The notes under the pieces were generated by a model that saw only the letters and a list, made by a program, of their open reading frames with translations, did not search any database and was not told the DNA's origin. A stretch of DNA of 64,000 bases, taken from Fusobacterium sp. Lineage in GTDB: Bacteria > Fusobacteriota > Fusobacteriia > Fusobacteriales > Fusobacteriaceae. Location: positions 32,572 to 96,571 of the forward strand of contig NZ_JAWDXO010000007.1 of the NCBI RefSeq assembly GCF_032477075.1, read 5' to 3'. Made by a program: the position numbers and the translations under genes. This document shows, in pieces, positions 45,108-53,249 of the stretch. Each line of letters opens with the position of its first letter. The first letter of the stretch is position 1.

Positions 45108-46469
45108 TTACTTATTTCTTGGATAGAATTTTGGATTTGAAAAATAATTTTTAGTTTGTTCTGTAACCTTTGGAAATAAAATGATAAGAGCTATCATATT
45201 AGGGATAACAACTAATCCCATGGCTAAGTCTTGGATAGTCCAAACAAGGCTGATTTTAGTTATTGATCCAATTATACATAGGAAAGGAAATATATATCTA
45301 CATTTTTCAGTTACTTTAGGTCCAAAAGCATAAGTAAAACTTTTAGCCGCATTGAACCATTGCCCCATCAAAGTAGTGAAACAGAATACTATTAATGAAA
45401 AAGTAGCAGCATGTTTCAATGGAGACCAGACAGTTCCAAATGCTTCAATAGCCATTACTGAACCAGGAGTATCTGTTTTATATAAACCAGTTACTCCAAC
45501 AATAAGAGCAGTAATTGTGCAAACTATAATAGTGTCTAGAAAAACTTCTGTAACTCCAGCAATTCCTTCTCTACAAGGATGTTCAACGATTGCAGAACCA
45601 TGAGCAAATGGAGCAGTTCCTTCCCCAGCTTCATTAGAGTACATACCACGAGTAATACCATATTGAAGAGCTCTTGACATAACATATCCACCAGTTCCTC
45701 CAGCAACAGCTTTTAAAGAAAATGCTTCTTTAAAGATAGTAGCAAATATAGCTGGAATCTGATGAACATTTAGTAAAATAACTAAAAATCCAGCACATAT
45801 ATAAAAAATTGACATTATAGGAACAAGAGCAGTTGCAATATTGGCAACTCTTTTAAGACCTCCAAGTGTAATAGCCATAAGAAGACATATTAAAATTATT
45901 CCAGTTGCATATGTTGGAATGTTATAATTAGAATTTAATATACCAGCAATAGTATTTGATTGAACAAGATTTGCACCCATCATTTTTGTACACATAAGAA
46001 CTGCAATAACAACACCAAGCCAAGGCATTTTTAATCCATCTCTAATATAGTACATAGGTCCACTTAATATATTTCCTTCAGAATCCTTTCCACGATACAA
46101 TTGAGAAAGAACTATTTCACCATATTTTAATGCCATTCCAAAAAATGCAGCTACCCACATCCAGAACACAGCACCCATACCCCCAGCAGTAATAGCTGTA
46201 GCTATTCCAACAACATTTCCTCCTCCTACATTTCCAGCAAGAGTTACCATCATTGCTTTAAAAGAAGGAATAGATCCTTCACCTTTTTCATCATTTCTAG
46301 ATTTAAAAGATTCTATAAGTGTTTTTTTCATTATAAATCCAAAATATCTTACTTGTATAAAACCATTTGTAAAAGTATAAAGTATTCCAAGTCCTAATAA
46401 AATAAAAACAAGCCATCTTCCCCATATTATACCATTGATTTTTTCCAATAGAAATTCAAATTGGTCCAT
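45108..46469 (-). CDS. sodium:alanine/glycine symporter (AgcS family)
   Basis: 453 residues with about 11 membrane helices. AgcS signatures: 'TLAGNVGGGNVVGIATAI', 'GGMGAVFWMWVAAFFGMA', 'GPMYYIRDGL', and 'RGMYSNEAGEGTAPFAH'. It imports alanine or glycine with Na+. Start ATG 46469 is preceded by GGGAGG. It is 32 bases downstream of a glycerophosphodiesterase gene on the same strand and is probably cotranscribed with it. Confidence 0.93.
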   Translation of the reverse strand: MDQFEFLLEKINGIIWGRWLVFILLGLGILYTFTNGFIQVRYFGFIMKKTLIESFKSRNDEKGEGSIPSFKAMMVTLAGNVGGGNVVGIATAITAGGMGAVFWMWVAAFFGMALKYGEIVLSQLYRGKDSEGNILSGPMYYIRDGLKMPWLGVVIAVLMCTKMMGANLVQSNTIAGILNSNYNIPTYATGIILICLLMAITLGGLKRVANIATALVPIMSIFYICAGFLVILLNVHQIPAIFATIFKEAFSLKAVAGGTGGYVMSRALQYGITRGMYSNEAGEGTAPFAHGSAIVEHPCREGIAGVTEVFLDTIIVCTITALIVGVTGLYKTDTPGSVMAIEAFGTVWSPLKHAATFSLIVFCFTTLMGQWFNAAKSFTYAFGPKVTEKCRYIFPFLCIIGSITKISLVWTIQDLAMGLVVIPNMIALIILFPKVTEQTKNYFSNPKFYPRNK

Positions 46470-46501
46470 ATTAACTCCTCCCAGTGTTATTATATAAAAA
46501 T

Positions 46502-47230
46502 TTATTTATATTCCTTAATTATTTCTCCTGTCAAATCAGGAAAATTTCCAATGATGATATCCACCTTTTTTTCGATAAGATAACGAATATCACTTTCTTT
46601 ATTTACTGTATATGTATTTATTTCTATTCCATATTTTTTTATTTCATCTATAACTTTAGGAATTAAATTATAGTGTACAGGATGGTAACATTGAATACCT
46701 AAATCATGGGTATATTTGCCAGCATTTATTAACCAAGTTTCAGATAGAAGTCCATATTTTAGATTAGGAGCTATATTTTTCATACGAAGTATACTATAAT
46801 GATTAAAACTTGAAATTATTACCTTTTTTTCTACTTTATATTCTTGTATAAGATTCCATACTTTTTTTTCAATACCATGATATTCAAAAATTCCTGTTTT
46901 AAGTTCAATATTAGTTATGATGTTATTATCCTTAACAAATTCTAAATATTCTCTTAATGTAGGAATTTTATTAAATCCCATCTGACCATGATAAATAAAT
47001 GAAGCATCAAATTCGCATAATTCTTCATAAGTATAATCAGATACTAATCCCTTACCATTAGTGGTACGATCTATTGTTTCATCATGAATGATAACTATTT
47101 CCCCATCTTTTGTGAGCTGAACATCAAGTTCTATTCCATCAGCACCATATTCTATGGCTTTTTTAAAAGCAAGTATGGTATTTTCAGGATATTTTCCACT
47201 GAATCCTCTATGAGCAAAGTTTTTTGTCAT
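46502..47230 (-). CDS. glycerophosphodiester phosphodiesterase
   Basis: 242 residues, cytoplasmic (no signal peptide). It hydrolyses glycerophosphodiesters to glycerol-3-phosphate and an alcohol. GDPD motifs: 'FAHRGFSGKYPENTILAF', 'GIELDVQLTKDGEIVIIHDE', 'TNIELKTG', 'VIISSFNH'. ATG 47230 follows GGAGGAAG; an in-frame ATG at 47245 is less well placed. The transcript has a long leader (about 175 bases) with a possible attenuator. Confidence 0.92.
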   Translation of the reverse strand: MTKNFAHRGFSGKYPENTILAFKKAIEYGADGIELDVQLTKDGEIVIIHDETIDRTTNGKGLVSDYTYEELCEFDASFIYHGQMGFNKIPTLREYLEFVKDNNIITNIELKTGIFEYHGIEKKVWNLIQEYKVEKKVIISSFNHYSILRMKNIAPNLKYGLLSETWLINAGKYTHDLGIQCYHPVHYNLIPKVIDEIKKYGIEINTYTVNKESDIRYLIEKKVDIIIGNFPDLTGEIIKEYK

Positions 47231-47316
47231 TTTTTCTTCCTCCAATTATTAAAAATCATCCTTAAAATAATAATATATTTTTTATACTTTTGCCACCTTT
47301 TTTACAATATTTTTAT

Positions 47317-47364
47317 AAAAAAATAAACTAAAATAAATCTACGATTTTCATAGAGGTATTTTAG
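47317..47364 (-). promoter_or_regulatory. possible attenuator in the leader of the GDPD-agcS operon
   Basis: On the transcribed strand CTAAAATA (47364-47357) pairs with TATTTTAG (47335-47328), with an inner TCTA/TAGA pairing, followed by TTTATTTTTTT. Just upstream TTAGC can instead pair with GCTAA, which covers the start of the terminator-like stem. Two mutually exclusive folds suggest attenuation. No known riboswitch class recognised. Confidence 0.45.
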
Positions 47365-47412
47365 CTTTCACTTTTCTCTGCTAATATATAGAATTAATGT
47401 TTAATATTTGAA

Positions 47413-47441
47413 ATTATATCAGAAATAACTTATTTTGTCAA
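47413..47441 (-). promoter_or_regulatory. strong promoter of the GDPD-agcS operon
   Basis: TTGACA (47441-47436), 17-base spacer, TATAAT (47418-47413): consensus in both boxes. It lies in the gene-free stretch 47231-47716, which also holds the attenuator and, near its other end, the copper promoter and operator; the middle is AT-rich with nothing else seen. Confidence 0.78.
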
Positions 47442-47644
47442 ATGTAAAAATTAGATTTATAGAATATTTTAAAATAGAAATTAAATTCTGATTTTAAATA
47501 AAAAATATAAAATTTTATAAAAAATAAAAAAATAAGAGGATAATAAGAAAAAATTTCAAATAATTAATATAAAATAAGTATAATAAAATATTTAATTTTT
47601 TAAAATCAATATATGGGTATATAGTTAAAGTTCTCTAAAATATA

Positions 47645-47673
47645 TTGACTTTTATCATAAAATAGGCTATTAT
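47645..47673 (+). promoter_or_regulatory. promoter of the copper operon
   Basis: TTGACT, 17-base spacer, TATTAT; the start site would fall in or next to the operator at 47677-47693. Confidence 0.72.
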
Positions 47674-47676
47674 TAT

Positions 47677-47693
47677 ATAGGGGTATACCCTAT
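47677..47693 (+). promoter_or_regulatory. CsoR-type operator
   Basis: ATAGGG-GTATA-CCCTAT, an inverted repeat of the GGGTATA/TACCC kind bound by copper-responsive CsoR proteins. It is directly downstream of the -10 box and 24 bases before copZ. A second half-like GGGTATA lies near 47615. The cognate regulator gene is in the same operon. Confidence 0.72.
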
Positions 47694-47716
47694 AATGAAA
47701 AATGGAGGTATGATTT

Positions 47717-47914
47717 ATGAAAAAAATAATAAAAATAGATGGTATGGGTTGTCAGAAATGTGTGACACATGTAAAAGAAGCTTTAGAAAGTTTAGATGAA
47801 GTAAAGTTATTAGATGTAAAAATTGGAGAGGCATCTGTTGATATTCCAGAAGGATATGATTTTAAAAAAATAACTGAAGCATTAGATGATGCAGGATATG
47901 AGGTTGAAGAATAA
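47717..47914 (+). CDS. copZ: copper chaperone, HMA domain
   Basis: 65 residues, a single ferredoxin-like heavy-metal-associated domain. The metal-binding loop is 'DGMGCQKCVTHV' (CxxC). It carries Cu(I) to the P-type ATPase. GGAGG precedes the ATG, and the stop codon overlaps the copA ATG (TAATG), so the two proteins are made together. Confidence 0.92.
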   Translation: MKKIIKIDGMGCQKCVTHVKEALESLDEVKLLDVKIGEASVDIPEGYDFKKITEALDDAGYEVEE

Positions 47915-50385
47915 TGAAAAAAACTTATCAGCTTGGTGGTATAAGCTGCCAAGTTTGTGTCAATAAAATAGAAAAAAAATTATCTAAATTAGAAGGGATA
48001 AAAGAAGCAGTTGTTAATCTTTCTACAGAAAAACTTTCAGTTGACTATGATGAAACAATTTTACAAAAAGAGACTATCATAGAAACTGTGAAAAAATTAG
48101 GATATGAAATAGAGGAAGAATCAGATTTAAAAGATGTAGAGTTAGATATTGATGGAATAAGCTGTCAGGTCTGTGTTAATAAAATAGAAAAGAAAGTCTC
48201 AAAACTTAATGGAGTAAAATCAGTAATAGTAAATTTAGCTAACAGCAGAGGAAAAATTGTTTATGATTCAGATGTTATTAAACTTTCAGAAATTCTTGAA
48301 GTAATGAAAAAAATGGGATATACTGGAACCAAACATGAAGAATCTTCTGAAAACCTAAAAGATAGAGAAAAAGAAGAACACTTGAAAAGAGAGTTTTTAG
48401 AATTTAAGATAGCAATTATTTTTTCTGCTATTGTTTTCTATATAGCTATGGGAACAATGGTAGGTCTTCCAGTTCCTCCTATTATTTCTCCAGATAATAA
48501 TCCGCTGAATTTTGCAATAGTACAGTTTATTCTTGCTTTGCCAGTAGTTTATATAGGAAGAAGATTTTACATTGTAGGTATTAAACAGTTATTTATGAAA
48601 AGTCCAAGTATGGATTCTTTAATAGCAACTGGAACAGGTTCAGCCTTGATTTACAGTATATATGGAACTTTTAAAATAGCAGAGGGAGATTATCATTATG
48701 TTCATTCTCTATATTTTGAATCAGCAGTAGTTATTCTTGCACTTATACTTTTAGGAAAGTATCTTGAAGGTGTAAGTAAAGGGAAAACTTCAGAAGCTAT
48801 AAAGAAACTTATGAGTTTGAAAAGCAAAAAAGCTAATCTTGTAAGAAATGGAGAAATAGTACAGGTAGATATAGAAGAAGTAGAGAAAGGTGAAGTTCTT
48901 TTAGTGAAACCTGGAGAAAGTATTCCAGTTGATGGAAAAGTAATAGATGGAAATAGTACTGTAGATGAATCTATGCTTACAGGAGAGAGTATTCCAATAG
49001 ATAAGACATCAGGAGATATAGTTTATGGAGCTAGTATCAATAAAAATGGAAGTCTAAAAATAGAAGCAACAGCAGTTGGAAAAGATACTGTAATATCTAA
49101 AATTATAAAATTGGTAGAAAATGCTCAAGGTTCAAAAGCTCCTATTGCTAAAATAGCAGATAAAGTATCAGCTTATTTTGTTCCAATAGTAATGATTATA
49201 GCAACAGCAGCAGGGATTATTTGGTACTATTTAGGAAGTCAAGGTATTGTGGAAATAAATAATACTCCTTCTATTTTTGCTCTTACTATTTTTATTTCTG
49301 TAATGGTAATTGCATGTCCATGTTCATTAGGGCTTGCTACACCAACAGCTATAATGGTAGGAACAGGAAGAGGAGCAGAATTAGGAATATTAATAAAATC
49401 TGGGGAAGCTCTAGAAAAAGTCCATAAAGTAAATACTGTAGTTTTTGATAAAACAGGAACATTAACAGAAGGAAAACCTAAGGTAACAGACATATTGACT
49501 AAAGAAGGGTATAAAGAAAATGACACATTACAAATAGCTGGGGCTCTTGAACTTCATTCAGAACATCCATTGGGAGAAGCTATTGTGGAAGAAGCAAAAA
49601 ATAGAGGACTTGTATTTCCACAGGTAAATGATTTTATTTCTATAACTGGACAGGGAGTATATGGTAAAATAGAAGAAAGTGAAGTTTTGATAGGAAATGC
49701 CAAATTAATGAAAACTAAAAATATAGAAATAACTATGAAAAAAGAGTTGGATGAATTGGCATCACAAGGAAAAACTCCAATGTACATGGCTATAGATGGA
49801 AAATTTTTAGGGATAATAGCAGTTGCTGATGTAGTGAAAAAAGAAGCTATAGATACTATAAAAGAGTTGAAACAAAGAGAATATAAAATAGGAATGATTA
49901 CTGGAGATAACAGAATAACAGCTGAAGCAATAGGAAAACAAGTTGGAATAGATATGATATTTGCTGAAGTAACACCAGAAGATAAATATCTGAAAGTAAA
50001 AGAATTACAAGAAGAGGGATATAATGTAGCTATGGTAGGAGATGGAATAAATGATTCACCAGCACTTGTACAGGCTGATGTAGGGATAGCCATAGGTGGA
50101 GGAACAGATATTGCTATGGAAAGTGCAGATATAGTTTTGATGAAAAGAAATTTAAATGATGTACTGACAGCAATAGATTTGAGTAATGCTACTATGAGGA
50201 ATATAAAACAAAATTTATTCTGGGCTTTTATATATAATACATTAGGAATACCAATAGCTGCTGGAGTACTTTATCCTTTTACAGGTCATCTTTTAAATCC
50301 TATGATAGCTGGAGGAGCAATGGCTATGAGTTCTGTTTCAGTAGTGACTAATGCATTGAGACTTAAAAAATTTAAAAAGCAGTAA
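47914..50385 (+). CDS. copA: copper-exporting P1B-type ATPase
   Basis: 823 residues. Two N-terminal HMA domains each have 'GISCQVCVNKIEKK'. Eight membrane helices are expected. The transport motif 'VIACPCSLGLATPTA' (CPC) marks a Cu(I)/Ag(I) pump. Actuator 'LTGESIPI', phosphorylation site 'VFDKTGTLTEG', the P1B-specific HP loop 'LHSEHPLGEAI', and hinge 'MVGDGINDSPAL' are intact. It exports cytoplasmic copper and is flanked by copZ and csoR. Confidence 0.95.
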   Translation: MKKTYQLGGISCQVCVNKIEKKLSKLEGIKEAVVNLSTEKLSVDYDETILQKETIIETVKKLGYEIEEESDLKDVELDIDGISCQVCVNKIEKKVSKLNGVKSVIVNLANSRGKIVYDSDVIKLSEILEVMKKMGYTGTKHEESSENLKDREKEEHLKREFLEFKIAIIFSAIVFYIAMGTMVGLPVPPIISPDNNPLNFAIVQFILALPVVYIGRRFYIVGIKQLFMKSPSMDSLIATGTGSALIYSIYGTFKIAEGDYHYVHSLYFESAVVILALILLGKYLEGVSKGKTSEAIKKLMSLKSKKANLVRNGEIVQVDIEEVEKGEVLLVKPGESIPVDGKVIDGNSTVDESMLTGESIPIDKTSGDIVYGASINKNGSLKIEATAVGKDTVISKIIKLVENAQGSKAPIAKIADKVSAYFVPIVMIIATAAGIIWYYLGSQGIVEINNTPSIFALTIFISVMVIACPCSLGLATPTAIMVGTGRGAELGILIKSGEALEKVHKVNTVVFDKTGTLTEGKPKVTDILTKEGYKENDTLQIAGALELHSEHPLGEAIVEEAKNRGLVFPQVNDFISITGQGVYGKIEESEVLIGNAKLMKTKNIEITMKKELDELASQGKTPMYMAIDGKFLGIIAVADVVKKEAIDTIKELKQREYKIGMITGDNRITAEAIGKQVGIDMIFAEVTPEDKYLKVKELQEEGYNVAMVGDGINDSPALVQADVGIAIGGGTDIAMESADIVLMKRNLNDVLTAIDLSNATMRNIKQNLFWAFIYNTLGIPIAAGVLYPFTGHLLNPMIAGGAMAMSSVSVVTNALRLKKFKKQ

Positions 50386-50400
50386 CAAGGGAGATTAAAG

Positions 50401-50979
50401 ATGGAAAAATTAAAGAGAACTTGTATATCTGGTGAGTGTATGAGTAAAGAATGCCCAGCATTTAAAAGAAAGTTAGAGTCTAGAATAAACAGAATAGAAG
50501 GTCAAATAAGAGGAATAGGAAAAATGCTGGTAAATAAGATTGCCTGTGATGATGTCCTTAATCAGATATCATCTGTGAAATCTGCTTTGAATGGGGTATC
50601 AAAATTGATACTTGAGTCACATATAAGAAATTGTGTAGTTAATGATATAAAAGCAGGATCAGAAGATGAAATAATTTCTGAACTTGTACAGACACTAAAT
50701 AAAATGATTGATAAAACAAACAAAAAAGTAAAAGAAAATTTACCTGAAATGATAAAAAAAATAGAAATACAGGTAGGGAAAATAAAAGAACTTGTAGAAG
50801 AAGAGCATTGCAATGAAGTTCTTAATGGAATATCCCTAGTAAAAGGAGAACTTGATGGAGTATCAAAGTTGGTGCTTGAATCACATATTAAAAATTGTAT
50901 AGTAAGAGATATAAAATCAGGAAATGAAGACAAAGTCATTACAGAACTTTTATATACACTAAATAAGATGATAAAGTAA
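50401..50979 (+). CDS. tandem-duplicated CsoR-family copper repressor
   Basis: 192 residues, twice the usual ~90. Copy 1 (~20-105) has 'RINRIEGQIRGIGKML' and metal ligands in 'IACDDVL' and 'LESHIRNCV' (Cys, then His-x3-Cys). Copy 2 (~112-192) has 'IEIQVGKIKELVEEEHCNEV' and 'LESHIKNCI', also with Cys-His-Cys. Copy 2 lacks the arginine-rich 'RIEGQIRG' DNA-contact pattern. The N-terminal 20 residues add a cysteine-rich piece (CISGECMSKECP). CsoR releases DNA when Cu(I) binds; the operator upstream of copZ is its likely target. Confidence 0.88.
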   Translation: MEKLKRTCISGECMSKECPAFKRKLESRINRIEGQIRGIGKMLVNKIACDDVLNQISSVKSALNGVSKLILESHIRNCVVNDIKAGSEDEIISELVQTLNKMIDKTNKKVKENLPEMIKKIEIQVGKIKELVEEEHCNEVLNGISLVKGELDGVSKLVLESHIKNCIVRDIKSGNEDKVITELLYTLNKMIK

Positions 50980-51007
50980 GGAAAAGATTTTATGGTTAGG
51001 GGGCTTT

Positions 51008-51673
51008 ATGAAAAAAATACTTGTAGTAGATGATGAATGGAAAATAAGAAAACTCATAAAGGATTACCTTGTGAGAGAAGGATACAGTGTAGATGAAGCT
51101 GGAGATGGAGAAGAAGGATTGGAGCTATTTTTTCAAACTACATATGATATTGTTATTCTGGATATAATGATGCCAAAAATAGATGGTTGGAGTGTGTGCA
51201 GAAAAATAAGAGAAGAATCTCAAGTTCCTATTATTATGCTTACAGCTAGAGCAGATGAAAGTGATCAGTTATTTGGATTTGAACTTGAAACAGATGAATA
51301 TATGATAAAGCCTTTTAATCCTAAATTATTAGTTGCAAAAGTAAAAGCTCTGTTAAGAAGAGATGGAAAAATAGTAGATAAAACATATCTTGAATTTGGA
51401 GATCTCATCATAGATACATCCAAAAGAGAAGTAAAATTAGGAGATGTAATACTCGAATTGACTCCTAAAGAATATGATCTTTTATATTTCTTTATAGAGA
51501 ATAAGGGATTAGCTTTATCCAGAGAAAAGATTTTAAATTCAGTATGGGGTTGGGATTATTTTGGTGATTCCAGAACTGTGGATACACATATAAAAAGATT
51601 AAGAAAAAAAATAGGAGATAATTTTATCCAGACAGTAAGAGGATTTGGATATAAATTCGAAGGAGACAGATGA
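51008..51673 (+). CDS. OmpR-family response regulator
   Basis: 221 residues. The receiver domain (1-115) has the acidic pocket 'VVDDE', the phospho-aspartate in 'VILDIMMPKIDGW', 'LTARADES' and 'MIKPF'. The winged-helix DNA-binding domain (~125-218) has 'LELTPKEYDLLYFF' and 'TVDTHIKRLRKKIG'. Its stop overlaps the kinase start (ATGA). It is 28 bases after the csoR gene, so it may respond to copper or envelope stress. Confidence 0.94.
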   Translation: MKKILVVDDEWKIRKLIKDYLVREGYSVDEAGDGEEGLELFFQTTYDIVILDIMMPKIDGWSVCRKIREESQVPIIMLTARADESDQLFGFELETDEYMIKPFNPKLLVAKVKALLRRDGKIVDKTYLEFGDLIIDTSKREVKLGDVILELTPKEYDLLYFFIENKGLALSREKILNSVWGWDYFGDSRTVDTHIKRLRKKIGDNFIQTVRGFGYKFEGDR

Positions 51674-53106
51674 AGATAAGATGGAAAATATTTTTCCTGA
51701 TGTTTAGTGTAGTAGTTATGATAATTTTAGGATTATTAGTAACAAATAGCATTTATCTGGAAAAATTCTATATAAAAAACAAGAAAGAAAAACTTGTAGA
51801 ACTAGGAAAAATACTTGTCGATCCTAAATATGTTATAGATTTTCAAAATCTTGAAATGCATTCAAATGTCGCCATACTTATAAAGAAAAATCAAGAGTTG
51901 TATAAACTTGAAACAGAGTCAATACTTTCCAAAGGAGAAATAGATGATATAGCAGAAAAACTCAGAGAAAATGAATATGTTTTTGAGGAAATAACACTTC
52001 TTGATTACAGAGGAAAAGTTTTAATACTTTTCATGCCTTATAGAAGTGATAGATATATTGAAATAATAACTCCTCTTAGTTTTATTCAGGAAGGTTTAGA
52101 AATATCCACAAGATATCATCTTCTAATAATAATGCTGGCTCTGGTTATAGGTTCTTCTATGTCATTTATATTTTCTAAAAAAATGACTGATCCTATATTG
52201 GAAATAAAGGAGATAACTCAGAAAATTTCAGAACTTGATTTTAATAGAAAATTTGAAAAAGATAGTAAGGATGAAATAGGGGAATTGGGTTATGCTATTA
52301 ATAGAATGGGAGATACATTAGAAAAAAGTATAGATGAATTAAATAAAGTCAATAAAAAACTTATGTTGGATATTGAAAATGAAAAAAGATTGGATAAATT
52401 GAGAAAAGAATTTATTGCAAGTGTCAGCCACGAGCTAAAAACACCTATATCAATAATACAGGGATATGCTCAAGGGCTAGTTGAAAATATTGCAAATGAA
52501 GAAGATAAAAACTTTTATTGTGAAGTTATTGTAGAAGAAAGTTTAAAAATGGATTCGTTGGTTAAGGAGCTTTTATTGATATCACAAATGGAATCAGGAT
52601 ATTTTAAAATGGATATAGAAGAGATAAATTTTTATCCAATAATAAAGGATATAAGAGATAAATATTCCTCTAAGTACAAAAGAATAATTTATAGCGGCAG
52701 TAAGGAGATTTTTGTTTTATGTGATGAAAAATATATTGAAAGGGTATTGGATAATCTGATAGTAAATGCTTTAAAGTATTCTTCTGGGGAAAGAGATATA
52801 ATTATAACTGCAGAAGACCTTGGAAATAAAGAGAGAATAATTGTGAGTAATGAGACAGATAGATTAACTGAAGGAGATCTAGACAGTATCTGGACTCCCT
52901 TTTATAGACTGGATAAAGTTAGAGACAGAGATGGACATGGATTGGGTCTATCTATTGTAAGGGGAATATTAGAAAATCATAAAAGTAAATTTGGAGTATA
53001 TTTTTCAGAAGAGAAGATTGTAAATTTCTGGTTTGAGCTAGCTAAAAGAACAGATGATATAAAAGATATCTATAATGATGAAGAATTAGAAGCTGAAGAA
53101 GTATAA
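51670..53106 (+). CDS. membrane sensor histidine kinase
   Basis: 478 residues. A first helix at ~8-28 and a second at ~157-175 frame a ~125-residue periplasmic sensor domain without recognised fold. A HAMP domain follows (~176-230), then HisKA with 'FIASVSHELKTPISIIQGYA', and HATPase ('DNLIVNALKYSSGERDI', 'DGHGLGLSIVRGI'). It is the partner of the regulator it overlaps. The periplasmic part has no cysteine or obvious methionine-rich copper motif, so copper sensing is not shown by the sequence. Confidence 0.93.
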   Translation: MKIRWKIFFLMFSVVVMIILGLLVTNSIYLEKFYIKNKKEKLVELGKILVDPKYVIDFQNLEMHSNVAILIKKNQELYKLETESILSKGEIDDIAEKLRENEYVFEEITLLDYRGKVLILFMPYRSDRYIEIITPLSFIQEGLEISTRYHLLIIMLALVIGSSMSFIFSKKMTDPILEIKEITQKISELDFNRKFEKDSKDEIGELGYAINRMGDTLEKSIDELNKVNKKLMLDIENEKRLDKLRKEFIASVSHELKTPISIIQGYAQGLVENIANEEDKNFYCEVIVEESLKMDSLVKELLLISQMESGYFKMDIEEINFYPIIKDIRDKYSSKYKRIIYSGSKEIFVLCDEKYIERVLDNLIVNALKYSSGERDIIITAEDLGNKERIIVSNETDRLTEGDLDSIWTPFYRLDKVRDRDGHGLGLSIVRGILENHKSKFGVYFSEEKIVNFWFELAKRTDDIKDIYNDEELEAEEV

Positions 53107-53168
53107 AACAGAAATAAAGGTAATTTTAGTATAGTGAAGTATTTGTGTCATATATATGTTTAAATATA

Positions 53169-53197
53169 TTGACTTTACATAGTGTTAAGTATATACT
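53169..53197 (+). promoter_or_regulatory. promoter of the ato operon
   Basis: TTGACT, 17-base spacer, TATACT; about 45 bases before atoE. Confidence 0.72.
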
Positions 53198-53249
53198 TAA
53201 ATATAGAAAATTTGATTTTTCAATTTAAGGATTATGAGGGAGGAATGAA

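Noticed and set aside
47245..47450. Glycine riboswitch before the alanine/glycine symporter operon
   Set aside because: The leader lacks the GCACCGAAGGAGCAA-type core and the paired GGAGAG/CTCTC elements; only a generic attenuator-like fold is seen.
49554..50093. Minus-strand open frame inside copA
   Set aside because: Antisense shadow of conserved ATPase motifs; low-complexity serine/isoleucine-rich translation.
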